Counted from the stretch's first letter, positions 10,641 through 23,019 are shown. The stretch: DNA of 64,000 nucleotides from Patella vulgata (GCF_932274485.2 NC_065883.2:41014539-41078538); one strand, 5' to 3'. Numbers and translations are program-made. Notes: generated by a model from the sequence alone, not told the origin.

Positions 10641-11628
10641 CTCCCTGGATTTTATTATACACGTGTGACATATTTTGGATAGTCAATTATTTAGGAAAGT
10701 TGTTTTACGACTTAGTCAGGTTTACATGTATGTTATATTATAATTATGTCCATGTAAATTTCGCACATTGTGAACTATACAGTGTCATGTGACCAGTTTA
10801 TCCAATGAACATTTGTCAGTAGGGAAGCGCAACTAATTAATATTCAGTGGGTCTGAAGAGCTCGAGGGTGGTACGCCATATTTCAACATCGGAGGGTTCC
10901 ATTGAATGGTTGGTACTGTAGTTGGTGTTGCTTCTGTATTCCCTTACTTAGGAGATTGTTGTCTCTGTAGATTCCTGATAAAATAATAAGATACTAATTA
11001 CTATTGGTGTTTCTTCTGGTTACATATACACACCTGTCAATGAGGGACTTAGTGACAATCGAGAATGTCATCCAATGGAATATACCCTCTCTCCCCCCCC
11101 CCCCCCTCCTTTAGAAATTATGTGCAACGAAGCGGGTCCTCTATTGATCATTGAAAAGTGACAAGTGTGTAAACCAATTGAGTCATCTGTCCTTGTCAAT
11201 CGACCTTAATTGCTAAAAGGAAGGGTGGAAATCACGCCTTTGTATTACTAGAGTTTGGAACAAATTGGAATAATTCCTGCTCGTTACATTTATTTATTAA
11301 AGTAAATTACTTTTATTAATCGTATAAATATAAGTTATACATGATCTATAAATGAACATTATTGTAAAGACTATTTAATATATTTATTCCTTGTAATTTG
11401 TATTATGTAAGTATTAATTATAAATATTTGTTGAATAAAGTTTATGTAATTTATTATTGAATTTTTTATTCTTTTGATTCATGTGCTTAGACTGAGACGA
11501 GCTCGAATAGCGTTAAGGGGGAAAACACAACACTATGCCCTCCCCCGTAAATATTAATTGAAACGAAGCAGGTAATCTATTGATTATTAAAAAGTAATCT
11601 GTGCGTGTGTGAGAATATGGAAATAATA
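10641..11628. other. Non-coding DNA with a poly-C tract
   Basis: A C-tract (about 11091-11107) and AT-rich spacer. No exon or known repeat could be supported. Confidence 0.35.
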
Positions 11629-12345
11629 AAATGTGGTTGTATATTGTCTGTTGGTCCGGCATCCACAATTGTTTGTGGACGCTCTAGAGACTAAGGTTAA
11701 TATCTGTTTGACTTTAAATTTATACGCAGTGTTTAAGGTCATGAGACGAAGAAGCCTATTGATTTTCAGCGATTTCCGATAATTACTGCCAAACTTATGG
11801 CCCTTGATCACTTCAAAAAATCTTGTAGGCTAAAGTTAAAATCCAATTTAAATTTATACACAGTGTTTTAGGACATGAGACGAAGAAGTTTATTCATTTT
11901 CAGCGATTTTCGATAATTACTTCCAGAGTTATGGCCCTTGATCACATAAAAAAATCTTGTGGACGCTCTAGAGGCCAAAGTTAATATCCGATTGACTTTA
12001 CATTTATACACAGCGTTTAAGGTTGTGAGACATGAGACGAAGAAGCCTTGTGCTTTTGAACAAAATTTTGTGGACACTCTAGAGGCTAAAGTTAATATCT
12101 GATTGACATTAAATTTATACACAGTGTTTAAGCTCATGAGACGACAAAGCGTAGTGATGTTCAATGATTTCCGATAAGTACTGCCATAGTTATGGCCCTT
12201 GATCATTTTTGAAAAATTTTGTGGACGCTCTAGGCTAAAGTTAATATCCGAATGACTATAAATTTATACACAGTGTTTAAATTCACGAGACGAAGAGGCC
12301 TATTGATTTTCAACGATTTCCACGATTAATACACAGGACTTTGAT
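11629..12345 (+). repeat. A-module array (truncated element)
   Basis: Begins with TGGTTGTATATTGTC then GTTTGTGGACGCTCTAGAG, the 5' lead of A elements, and continues with four to five A modules. Each carries CTCTAGAGGCTAAAGTTAAT, GATTGACTTTAAATTTATAC, GAGACGAAGAAGCCTATTGA and TTATGGCCCTTGATCA. Some modules have internal deletions. The minus-strand open frame of about 110 residues is a property of the repeat. Confidence 0.85.
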
Positions 12346-12572
12346 TGATACACACCTCTCGGGAACCGTTCATCTAATAAATAGAAGCTGTAAATAAATA
12401 AACAGGACTTTGATTGATACACGCCTTTCAGGAAAATACATTGTCAACATTGTACATGATTTTTTAAGTTTATAAACAGTTTTTAACTACTATCAAACGA
12501 TAATTTGAAAGTAAATCATATCTATAGTTTCTCAGGTTAAAAACCCAAAAGTAAATGATACCAAAGTTCCAT

Positions 12573-12845
12573 CAATATCCAGAGTACCACTCGACACAAA
12601 CTAGGTCATTTCATGACTAACATATAGTTCCATTTTATTTCAATAATGCAATTGTGCGTAGGAGTCTTTAGCAGTGGGAGGAAATTGGAAGACTCAGAGA
12701 AAACCCACAAGGTTGGACAGGCGACTCTACTCCTTGTCACATACAACTGGGGTATCGAAACCATGTCAGTTGACTCAATGACAGACTTTATGATACAGCG
12801 CACACCCACTAACCATTCAGCCATCCCACCCCCCAGAATGTTCAA
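12573..12845 (-). mobile_element. tRNA-headed SINE, family 1
   Basis: Read on the minus strand: a tRNA-like head (GGCTGAATGGTTAGTGGGTG and, downstream, a GGTTTCGATACCC-like B box), the conserved core GTTTTCTCTGAGTCTTCCAA/TTTCCTCCCACTGCTAAAGA, and a 3' end related to GACCTAGTTTGTGTCGAGTGG. The TTTCCTCCCAC core resembles the Meta-type domain known from bivalve SINEs (from memory). Confidence 0.8.
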
Positions 12846-13105
12846 ACTTTGATTAGATGTTCATTAGGTGAATGACTTGATGAGTGAGTTCAATGATTAG
12901 AAATAAACAATTTGATTGCTTGATGCTTTGGGATGTAATAACTTTGATTCTGATTGAGTGAGAGTGATGAATCTTGGCAATTGGCATATAGTTCCACTAA
13001 ATTAAAACCTTGACTAAGTTCAATAAGTTAAATATGCAATTAATTAATATGTGTCATCTATTGATGTTGGGGTCGAGGCGGGTGACATCATAACCGTTGA
13101 CTTGT
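12846..13105 (+). repeat. D-module array fragment
   Basis: Contains GAATGTTCAAACTTTGATTA, GTAATAACTTTGATTCTGAT and the array end seen also at about 5590-5665 (GCAATTAATTAATATGTGTC and CGTTGACTTGTTT). One to two modules remain. Confidence 0.8.
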
Positions 13106-13196
13106 TTATTTTAGATTTGAATCTGAATTTAGAAGGAACTTTTATACAAGAATATGTTGCCAAACCGTATCTTATAGATGGCAGGTAGGACATTTT

Positions 13197-15241
13197 TATA
13201 CGCCCACATTTTCATGTCAATGTATATTGCCGTCACCTCTGTCCGTCCGGACGTCTGTTCTTATCCGTTTTTGACGAAACTTGAAATATAGGTTTATCTC
13301 CAAAAGATCTTGGTTGCTTTCGATATTGGCATGTATCGGACCGAAACTTCATGGATTATGGCCCCTGATTGAACGAAAAATCATGTTTTTAGCTTGTGGA
13401 ACCTATAGAGGTCACAATTTTCTTCTGATTTTGATGAAACTTGAAATGTAAGTTTATAACCCAATTTTCATCTGATTTTGATGAAACTTTAAATGCATGT
13501 TTATAACCCAAATATCTTGGTTCCTTTCCATTTTCGTACATATCGAATCATAACTTCCTGAATTATGGCCCCTGATTGTTTGTTGAGTTTGAATTCCTTG
13601 AAAACTAAACTTTCTTGATTATGGCCCCTGATTGTTCGAAAAATCACATTTTAGCTTGCGGATTCTCTAGATGTCACATTTTTTGTCCGATTTTAAAAAC
13701 CGTTTAAATACATCACCATTCCACCATAATGAAGGTTGTATTCGAATTTCGGGAAAATCGATATGAAATTGCCCGACAACATGACCGCTCTTTGTACGGA
13801 AATTGTGTAGAAATGTGTAATACAAAGGTTGTGGACCCTCTAGAGGTCACAATTTTTATCCGATTTTGATGAAACTTAAAACATCTTTAGACCGCGGTTA
13901 ATTGATTGTCAGTTTCTCATGACCAGAGTTTGTGAAATATACATGCTACATGCAGTAATTATTAATTTTTGAGATGAAATTTAATTTTTTTAGCTTAATG
14001 CGGTTTCTATTTCAACAATAACTAATGTCAGTTACTTGGTCGTTGAAAAACCAACGAAAACCAGTGTCCCCTATTTATTCACATTTATTGAATATTTTTA
14101 TAGATTAAAATATCAGTTGCACAATAGCAGGGCATTGGAAGAATTGATCATAATACATGTAATAGGTCTAAATTATTAGTGATACGCTTCTAAGTTAACG
14201 GTTCGTTAATTCATTCATTCTTGGCATTTCATTTCTTTATCTGTCCTTACTTTGAAAGTTAAGAAATGACCTGTTCCAAACTGGTTGATGATTTGTTCTG
14301 ACATAAATAATTAAAAGCATACCCTTGGATTTTTAAATACAAAATAAGTTAGATTATTTAACAGGTCAGTTAAAGAATTTACTACACACGTGGTCTTTTC
14401 TCTAGCCATGAAGGAAGATAGTACCAATGCTTTATATGGCAATAGCTTATATGTTTACGCTTCAACTTTTAACCCATCATCGGCACATAGCATCATGATA
14501 ATATAAATACTTTTATTATTTTGTCTATCTTAATCAAACTGTTTACATTTATTTGTATCTTTGTGTTCTTAGACTGTTTATATAGTGTTGTTAATATAAT
14601 ACTGTGAAAGGCGTGAAGCAGTGTCAACCAGTCGGTATCTAATGATAGAGGCTATCTCATGGCGGCAGGAATTAATTTAGCAGGAATTAAAAGACATTTA
14701 TATCTTTCTATGAATTTTATTACAAATGACAAGTGCCTGATAGAGTATATATGTGGTCTTTGGTGAATGTTGTAGCTACCATTCCTCGGTATGGATGACA
14801 GATATGATACGGCTTTATCACTTCTGGTTTTACGGATGGACTCCGTTTCACATTATAGCCTACTTTACTTATCACCTACGGTGTCATGTTCATCGATAAA
14901 TAGTGGATTTTAATGTGTCAATTCATTGTTCATATTTAAAGGCAAACAAATATAGTTTTAAAGGACAAATTTTGGACCTCACTAAATTTGACCAAATAAT
15001 TATGGAAGTGCGTAATTATTATGGATGAAAACGGACATGCGGGCGGGTCATGAGAAACAAACAATTAATTAACCGCGGCCTTATATACCAAAGATCTCTG
15101 TCCCTTTTGATATTTGCACATTTCAGGCCATAGCTTTCTCGGTTATTGCACCTGATTGTACAAAAAAATCGCATTTGTTTTTAGCTTGTTCTCTGTCCAT
15201 CTCTTGCAAAATGTGGGCGTATCCTGCCTGGCAGCCGCTGG
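13197..15241 (+). mobile_element. B/C module element with both ends
   Basis: The 5' end is ATACGCCCACATTTTCATGT with GTCCGTCCGG, then B and C modules (GATTTTGATGAAACTTGAAA, TTATGGCCCCTGATTG, TTTTTAGCTTGTGGA). The 3' end is GCAAAATGTGGGCGTATCCT followed by the palindrome CTGCCTGGCAG. The outer left flank GGCAGGTAGGA mirrors GCCAGGCAGGA at the right end, so the terminal inversion may extend further. It is interrupted by the TTA-flanked element at 13890-15080. No coding sequence. Confidence 0.8.
13890..15080. mobile_element. Harbinger-like non-autonomous DNA transposon
   Basis: 1191 bp inserted in a B module. The ends form an imperfect inverted repeat of about 34 bp (left GACCGCGGTTAATTGATTGT, right complement GGCCGCGGTTAATTAATTGT, then GTTTCTCATGACC on both). 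TTA duplications at 13887-13889 and 15081-15083 fit the TWA target of PIF/Harbinger. Removing it restores a B module reading CATCTTTATATACC. It has no open frame of note, so it must be mobilised in trans. Confidence 0.85.
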
Positions 15242-15460
15242 TTTTTGGATGATATAAGCTAATCTATTACTAAATGTAGTGTTTTATTTTGTAGAAAGTT
15301 TGATATTGGTATATATACTATATTAACATCTATCAATCCATTAAGAGTGTATACTGTTGATGGGGATGTTCTCTTCAGGTTAGTAGAAGTAAACAAAATA
15401 TGGATAAGCTGTTCTGCAAACTGATTGTTTTCATTACTGTGGAATATTATTCATCTGTTT

Positions 15461-15937
15461 TTATACGCCCACATTGAAATGTAGTCGAATATTGTCGTCG
15501 CCCCTGTCCAGCCAGCGGGGGGGGGGGGGAATCACGTGGCAATGTTGGTAAGACGCTGGCTCGCTAGCCTGGAGGTCGGGCGTTCGATCCCTGCATTGGC
15601 CGAGAAAGTTCATCCAGATTTTCCGGCGTGGTTCCCCCTTGTCAGTGATGCAGGACGGAGGGCCTGACAAGGACAGCTGTCTAGTCCTTTGGCAGTTGGA
15701 AATCGATATAAGAGTACAAAATTTCCCTCATAGCACACTGTATGGCGTATGCCTGTCTTCATTAGCGCAGCATAGGAGCAGAACAGTAGGACGTTAAATT
15801 CCATTTCATTTGATTTCATTTTCATTTCCGGCCAGCTGGCTAGCGTCCACAATTGCTTGTGGATGCTCTAGAGGCTAAAGTTAATATCAGATTGACTTAA
15901 AATTTATACACAGTGTTTAAAGTCATGAGACGAAGAA
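15461..15937 (+). mobile_element. A element, 5' part, split by a SINE
   Basis: Begins ATACGCCCACATTGAAATGT and CGAATATTGTCGTCGCC. It is interrupted by a family-2 SINE, resumes at GCGTCCACAATTGCTTGTGG, and runs through half an A module to GAGACGAAGAA, where the CCCAGC-ended sequence starts. Confidence 0.8.
15512..15830 (+). mobile_element. tRNA-headed SINE, family 2
   Basis: The head has an A-box-like GTTGGTAAGACGCTGG and a B-box-like GGGCGTTCGATCCCTGC. The body matches 61108-61484 but lacks an internal block of about 55 bp around 15690. The tail is ACGTTAAATTCCATTTCATT. The flanks CCAGCCAGC and CCGGCCAGC may be a decayed target duplication. It sits inside an A element. Confidence 0.85.
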
Positions 15938-16090
15938 CCCAGCTAACAAAATTTAGTTTTCCGAACGTTTTCAAAACATTATTTTTTCATTATTTAACGT
16001 TCGTTGTGAATGTTTGTGGAACGTGACCCAGGAAAGTTTTGTTGTCGTAACATTAACGACATTTTACATGGTCACCTATTCTGTCCCATC
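15938..16090 (+). mobile_element. Left end of a CCCAGC-ended DNA transposon
   Basis: Begins CCCAGCTAACAAAATTTAGT and contains AACGTT words. Its complement-like partner is at 28600-29284, ending TTTTGTGTTTGCTGGG. The A-module halves just outside (GAGACGAAGAA left, AAGCCTATTGATTTT right) fit together, so the two ends may belong to one element enlarged by later insertions. Confidence 0.55.
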
Positions 16091-16119
16091 TGTCACGCTG
16101 GAATTAGCCAAATTATGAC

Positions 16120-16945
16120 TCATCACCAGTGATGGGATTTCAAAATTTTTCTTGTCGGACATTTTTACCGAAAATAAAGGGACATAACTCTTATCGTTAT
16201 TTAAGATGGCAGTTTTTAGACTACACACAAAAATCACGCATAAACAAAATATTCAAATTCGTCCGTAATAAAAAAATGGGTGGACCTCGTTATTTTTCAT
16301 ATTTAATTCCCGTACGGTATTCAAATTTATACCTGAAGCTGTTTTTCTTTCAAGTTTAATTAGATTTTCTTCAAACAAGGACAACTTTGCTCTGAAAATT
16401 CTAAACACGCTTCGAACGACGCAATTTTGATAACTTCTTTCTAAAACTGGCAAGTTCGTAGGTACATATCACTTACCGTCATACAGCCGAAGCTAGATGT
16501 GGAGTAACGGAATCTGTCGAGGTTTCCCGAGTGCTGTAACCGCGTGCTAGCAATGTCTAGTATTTTTCGGATATGTGTGTGTGTGAAATAGCTTTATTTA
16601 ACGCTTGCTTCCACCGAAGTTATATCGCAGACGAATTATAATGACTGTCTATTGATCTGGGCGTTATATACTCTCACAATATGTGACTTCTATGACTAGT
16701 TTATACATATTGTTGGCTCACATCAATGCGATTAAAATGTCCGAAACCACGAGATTAATACGAAGATTAAAATTATAATGGATTGATGAATAGTCCGACA
16801 AAGGGGAGACAATAGCTTCTGTTTAAGATTAGATTGATGAATTGTCCGACAAAGGATTAAGTCAGTCAATCAAGGCAGATTAAGTAGTTAATCAAGGTAG
16901 GTTTATAGACCCTATAAAACGATAAATACGATGATCACGATATAT
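16120..16945 (+). repeat. Dispersed repeat with GTCCGACAAAGG words
   Basis: The part 16730-16930 recurs in reverse complement at about 59955-60190 (CCACGAG.TTAA, AATTGTCCGACAAAGGATTA, TCAATCAAGGCAGATTAAGT). The left edge CAGTGATGGGATTT also occurs at 59773 and resembles a hAT end. No gene was seen. Confidence 0.6.
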
Positions 16946-16946
16946 T

Positions 16947-19608
16947 CCCGGTTTCACCAGTGCCACATTACCCTTGAACTTATGTCACTTCCGGTGCCAG
17001 TTACCCAGCAATATTAATTTCATTTATACATTTGTTACATATGTCAAAAAGTCATCCTTACAAAATTTGTTACTAACTTACCGCTAAGTTAGCTGACTTT
17101 TTAATGGGAAATTTCTCAACAAGGGAAGATGCTAGAAACAATTTTTGGACATCATGATTGTATTGATCCAATCTATATGTTCATTGGAATCAAATATCAT
17201 AATGTTAAACGAATGATAAATATAACTCACTTCAAAACAATTTGAAGGCTAATAATACAGTTTTTGCCAAAATTACATTACTTCCGGTGATAATAAAATT
17301 AGAAACCATCTTGTGATATCTGTATGGTCGTATGGGTTTTTGCCCAAATGTCGTCACTTTCAGTGACAGTGAAAATGTTAAATTGGATTGACCTAGTCAA
17401 AGGTGGCATGAGGCATCACATGGTAACAAAAATTGAAAATCGAACGATAATTGACTCTTTTACATGCAAAATAACGTGAAAAGTGATGCATGCAAAATTG
17501 CCTATTTCTTTGCAACTGCGCATATTACAATCTAATTTTGACATACATTGTCCTCGTATGGATTAATGCTACAAAATTATGAAAGTTGCGTAGAAATAAT
17601 TTAAAATATAAAGACGATGAATGGGTTGTAAATAGCTGATTTTTACTCCTTTTTTCAACCTTAAATCCAAATGGCGCAAATACAAAACTGATATAAAAAA
17701 AAACCTAAAAAACTAAGCCCGACATATTTTGCGCCTATAGTAGGAGCAGTCATCTTCATTGATAAGATTTGTAGAAATTAAGATTTTTCCTTAGGAAAAG
17801 ACCTCCCGACCCATCAAAATTTAAATTTTAGGCAAGATTACGTCACTTCCGGTGCCGACAAAACTTTATAGGTAGAAACAAGTTGAGAATTTGCACCAAG
17901 GAGTATATGAGCTTTTGTTTTATACAAATCAGGCAATAAATAATCAATTTAGAACTGTAATAAAAATGCGAAAAGTCTTAAAAAGTGATCCTGACGAAAT
18001 TGGTTATTTCTTTGCAAGAGAAGAAGCTAGAAGCTATTTTTTGACATATTTATGATCGTATTGATCCAATCTATATTTCCATTGGAATGAAATATCATAA
18101 TGGCAAACGAATACTAAATATAACTCACTTCAAACAAATATTTGTTTTGAAGGCTAAAAATACAGTTTTTGCTAAAACGACATTACTTCTGGTGAGAATG
18201 AAAATGTTAAATTAGTTTAATGAAATCAGAAATGGCATAAGGCATGACATGGTGAAAATTTTATGAAAATTAAATAATATTTAACACTGTTATAGACCAA
18301 AAACCTTGAAAAGTGACTAGTAGAAAAATCGTCTATTTTCTGAAATCTTACAAGTTAGAACCCATTTTGTGGTATCTATATGGTCGTATGGGTTCATTCT
18401 ATTTGTTGATTGAAATTAAATATCATACTTTTAAACAAATAACATATACTACTCATTTGAAAAAAATATCGGTTTTGAAGGCTAAAATTCAGTTTTTGCC
18501 CAAATGACGTCACTTCCGGTGACAGTAAAAGTGTTAAAATGGTTTAATCTAGCCAAACTCGGCATCAAATGGTGAAAGAAAATTGAAAATTGAATAATAA
18601 TTGATTCTTGTACAGGCAAAATAGCACGAAATGTGACTCATGCAAAATTGTCTATATCTCGACAACTGCTGATATTACAAACTAATTTTGACATACATTC
18701 TCTTTGTATGGGTTATTGCTACGAGGTTATGAAAGTTACGATGAAATATTTTGAAATATGAAGACGCTGGATGGGTTGTAAATAGCTTAATTTTACACCT
18801 TTTTTCACCTTTTAATCGAAATAGCCTGAAAACGAAATTGAAATTAAAAAAACTGAGTCCGATGATTTGTGCGCCTTTGCATGGCGTATACTTTTGGTAA
18901 TTTCAAATTTTGAAAAAATAATATTTGGTTTCAAAAAGTTGTACCGAACTGTCAAAATCTGTAAAAATTGTAGTTTTTGCTGATTTTACTTTACTTCCGG
19001 TGCCGACACAAATCTTTACCGGTAACAATATAAATGACATTTTGGACCACGCAGCATATGAACTTTCTTTTGTACAAATCGAATAATAAATGATTAATCT
19101 AGGACTGAAAAACTGAATTAGCCAATGGCGGCCAAGGAAAATTACGGACACAAATAATGTTGACATTTTTAGTCAAATCGGATAACTCTTTAACCCTGGT
19201 TAAAATGCCATGTAAAAATATTCATAAATAAAAAAGTTTTTTGTAAAATTTTAAATTTTCGAAATTTGGCGCTTAATATCTACGAAGATTCGTCGACAAT
19301 CAAAAATCAAAAGTAGCACAGCTATGTGCCTGGTATCCGGCTATGTCAAAATGCATCATATGTTAAAATTCGATGATTATTGTTAATACTACGGCATTTT
19401 TTTAAAAAACAACAACTTCGGTGATTTCGGACATTTCGCTTTGTCACAGAATGCCCGAAATAGCTTTAATCTCTAAGTCACACTCACTTTTCCAATAAAA
19501 CCGAAGAAATCGTATCGATCCGACATGTAGTTTCTGAGATACAATCAAATTGGAAAAAAAAATAATAATAATAATAATAAAAACTAGAACTGCGATGCAG
19601 TAATGACG
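16947..19608 (+). repeat. ACTTCCGG module array, unit 1
   Basis: Starts CGGTTTCACCAGTGCC and holds several diverged modules of a few hundred bp, each opening with CACTTCCGGTG or TTACTTCCGGTG and continuing with AAAATGTTAAATT, CATCACATGGT, ATTGACTCTTTTA and GCAACTG..CATATTACAA. It ends with CTGAGATACAATCAAATTGG and an AAT-rich run. Unit 2 follows directly. No protein is encoded. Confidence 0.75.
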
Positions 19609-21645
19609 GGTTTCACCGGTGCCCCGTTACCCTTGAACATTTGTCACTTCCGGTACCAATGAAACCATTTAACAGGTTGCCATTTAAGCATTGCACACAT
19701 CACATAAAATGTACGCAGAATCAACCAAATCCGGCAATATCAATTCATTGTATACATTCATTACATGTAAGTGATCCTGACAACATTTCATTACATGTAA
19801 GTGATCCTGACAACATTACATTACTTCCGGTGATAATGAAAATGTTAAATTAGTTTCATGAAATCAGAAATAGCATAAGGCATCACATGGTGAAAATTTT
19901 ATGTAAATCGAATAATATAGACCAAAATCCTTGAAAAGTGACTTGTAGAAAATCGTCTATTTCTCTGCAACCGTACAAGTTAGAAACCATTTTTTGGTAT
20001 TTGTATGATCGTGTGGGTTCAATCTATTTGTTGATTGGAATCAAATATCATAATTTTAAAAACAATACAAATCAGACTCATTTGAATAAAATATCTGTTT
20101 TGAAGGCTAAAAATACAGTTTTTGCCACAATGACGTTACTTCCGGTAACAGTAAAAGTGTTAAATTACTGGTATGAAATCGTAAATGGCATTAGGTATCA
20201 CACGGGAAATTTTATGAAAATCAAATAATAATTGACACTTTTATGGACCAAAAACCTTGAAAAGTGACCTGTTGAAAATCGTCTATTTCTCCGCAACTGA
20301 ACAAGTCAGAAACCATTTTGTGATATCTATATGATCGTTTGGGTTCATTCTATTAGTTGATTGGAATAAAATATCAAAATTTTAAACAAATAACAAATAA
20401 GACTCATTTGAATAAATTACTGGTTTTGAAGGTTATAAATACAATTTTGCCCAAATTACGTCATTTCCGGTGACATTGAAAATGTTAAATTGGTTTGACC
20501 TTGTTAAAATTGACATTACGCATCAAATGGTATCACTTTTATGAAAATCGAATAATAATTGACTCTTATACAGGCAAACTAGCGTAAAAAGTGACTCATA
20601 CAAAATTGCCCATTTCTCGGCAACTGTTCATATTACAAAATAATTTTCACATACATTCTCTTCGTATGGATTATTGCTACTAGTTTATGAAAGTTGCGAA
20701 GAAATATTTTAAAATATGAAAAGCCTGAATGGGTTGTGAATAGCTCATTTTTTCACCTTTTATCACCTTTAAATCGAAATGATCCGAAAACGAAATAAAA
20801 ATTAAAAAAACTGAGCGCGATGATTTCTGCGCATTAACAGGGCAAACCCTTTCAGTCATACCAGATTTGAAAAAAATAATATTTGCTTTCAAAAAGTGGT
20901 ACCGAACTCTCAAAATTGCAGTTTTTGCTAAATTTATGTTACTTCCGTTGCCGAAAGGAAAATGTACCGGTAACAAAAAAAATGACATTTTGGACCGCGG
21001 AACATATGAACTTTGTTTTATACAATTCGAACAATAAATAATTAATCCAGGACTGAAAAACTGAATTAGCCAATGGGGGCCAAGGAAAAATACGGTGACA
21101 AAAAATGTTGACATTTTTTGTCAAATCAGATGACCCTTTAACCCTTGGTAAAATACCACATAAAAATATCCATTAATAAAAAAGTTTTTCGTAAAAATTT
21201 AAATTTTCAAAATTTGGCGCCTACTATCTCCGAAGATTCGTCGAAAATAAAAAATCCAAAGTACCTTAGCTATGTGCCTTGTCTCTGGCTATGTCAAAAT
21301 GTATCAAATATTACAATCCGACAATTATTGATAACATTACGGCAAAATATCGAAAAACGACAACTTCAGTGATTTCGGACATTTCGCATTGTCGCAGAAC
21401 GTTGGAAATAGCTTTAAAATTTAAGTCAAACCCACTTTCCCAGTAAAGCCGAAGACATCGAATCGATCCGACAAGTAGTTTCTGAGATATGCTCAAATGG
21501 AAAAATAATAATAATAATAATAATAAGAAGAATAATAATCCGAACAAAAACAATAGTGTTTCACACTGGCTACGCAGTGTGAAACCCTAATAATCTTAAC
21601 AAAAACAATAGTGTTTCACACAAGCTTCGCAGTGTGAAACCCTAA
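19609..21645 (+). repeat. ACTTCCGG module array, unit 2, with hairpin end
   Basis: Opens GGGTTTCACCGGTGCCCCGT like unit 1 and repeats the same modules in the same order, shorter by about 0.6 kb. It ends with an AATAAT run and two copies of a hairpin-bearing terminus. The two units are a tandem pair or two insertions side by side. Confidence 0.75.
21558..21640 (+). repeat. Doubled 28-bp hairpin terminus
   Basis: Palindromes at 21558-21585 and 21613-21640 (stem GTTTCACAC...GTGTGAAAC), 55 bp apart, are each followed by CCTAAT and preceded by AACAAAAACAATAGT. The hairpin followed by CTAA-T recalls Helitron 3' ends, although the spacing is shorter than usual. Confidence 0.8.
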
Positions 21646-21765
21646 TGAGGCAAGTTAGCTTTAGCATGAAATGTCTACACAAACATCCAGTAAACTAATG
21701 AGTGGATGACAGCACATAATATGGTTGTTCTTTTTGTGTCCAAAATACAACCGTCTTCATTTGCC

Positions 21766-21830
21766 CAATTCGGAGCAGAACAGTACGACATTAAACCCCA
21801 TATCATTTCATGTCATTTCCAAAATACCAA
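21766..21830 (+). mobile_element. SINE family 2, tail fragment
   Basis: Only the 3' end is left: GGAGCAGAACAGTACGACAT then TAAACCCCATATCATTTCAT. Confidence 0.7.
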
Positions 21831-22118
21831 TCAATCCACGAAATATCATATCAAAACTATTCTGTTATGTTTACAACCATGTCTCAACTGGCACTGCTTT
21901 GAAGAAAGTATTTGTAAGACATGCAAGTATAGACAGCAGTGGGCAAAGTTTGAAATCTATATTTATAATAATAATTTTTGAAATATTTATACCTAAATAA
22001 AACTTTGCATTATATTGTAAATTCAACAATTTACAATTTAAAGACATTATTTAATCACAATTTTCCCAAAATATTGCTCATCAAAACCGGAAATTGCTAA
22101 TCAATTGCCTTAATTTAC

Positions 22119-22136
22119 CTCATTTGATTGGCAGTT
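22119..22136 (-). CDS. Candidate 18-nt micro-exon (weak)
   Basis: On the minus strand TGATTTGCAG precedes and GTAAATTAAG follows an 18-nt segment encoding NCQSNE, which keeps frame after the candidate exon at 22434-22505. Both are in phase 0. Such short matches can arise by chance. Confidence 0.2.
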
Positions 22137-22433
22137 CTGCAAATCATGTTCGAAAAAATATTGAGAACCATGGCCGCAATAACATTTGAATATGTGTTAT
22201 GATTCCTGATAAATGCTTTAGATACTCCTCAGCTAAGATTTTCGCAAGTCTGTTTAGATCTCCTCATCGTAGATAAGACAAATCTTTGGACTAGAGTCAC
22301 ACTTAAGTTTTGGACTTATGATTTTCTCTGGCCCGATGAAGTTTCACAAATACTGGAATTTTACAGACTGATGGACTGACTTTTATATGGCAACAATATT
22401 CTCTCAAATTGAAAATATGATAAAGTTGATTAC

Positions 22434-22505
22434 CTGAGCATATTTGAGGGTATCTCCAATGAAATCATAGATCTCTTTAATAGTACTGTAATTTTCTACA
22501 GGCTT
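22434..22505 (-). CDS. Candidate internal exon, unrecognised gene
   Basis: 72 nt on the minus strand between a good acceptor (TTTGATTTCAG) and donor (CAG|GTAATC). It translates in one open frame with protein-like composition, KPVENYSTIKEIYDFIGD followed by TLKYAQ. I do not recognise the family. It lies in unique-looking DNA between repeats and may belong to a host gene running leftward. Confidence 0.4.
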
Positions 22506-22699
22506 CTGAAATCAAACTTAAGATTAGTTAAACATGTGTTAGTGTGTATTTTAACAATTATTTCAAATAACAGCTTTTCTACTTCAACAGATTTAATTTT
22601 TTCATTATTTACAGAACAGACAATACATGTTTTACTCAACTTCTACTAAAGCTTTATGTTTCGATAGCAATTGTCACAAGTTAAAACCTTAGCCTACAC

Positions 22700-22850
22700 A
22701 AAAATGTTCAAAGTTATCAAGGGCAATAATCTGGGCAGTGATTATCGGAAATCATTGAAACTCAATAGAATTCTTTATCTCATGAGCTTAAGCGGTGTGT
22801 ATGATAAATATAACTTAAACAGATTATGATTTTGTTGACAATCAATAGGC
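22700..22850 (-). repeat. Single A module
   Basis: Reverse-complement A module (AGTTATCAAGGGCAATAATC, TTATCGGAAATCATTGAAA, TCTCATGAGCTTAAG), diverged. Confidence 0.7.
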
Positions 22851-23019
22851 CTTCTTCATCTAGGTGTTGTGGTAGAAATACAAAAATAATTCAACAGAGA
22901 AATTTGTTTCCAATAAACTTCTAATTAGCAAAATGCACTACCACTATAATAAATAGGTTTATGTTTGTACAAGCTTTAGCTTATCATGTATGCTCTGGAA
23001 TACAAAATTGTAAAAAGTA

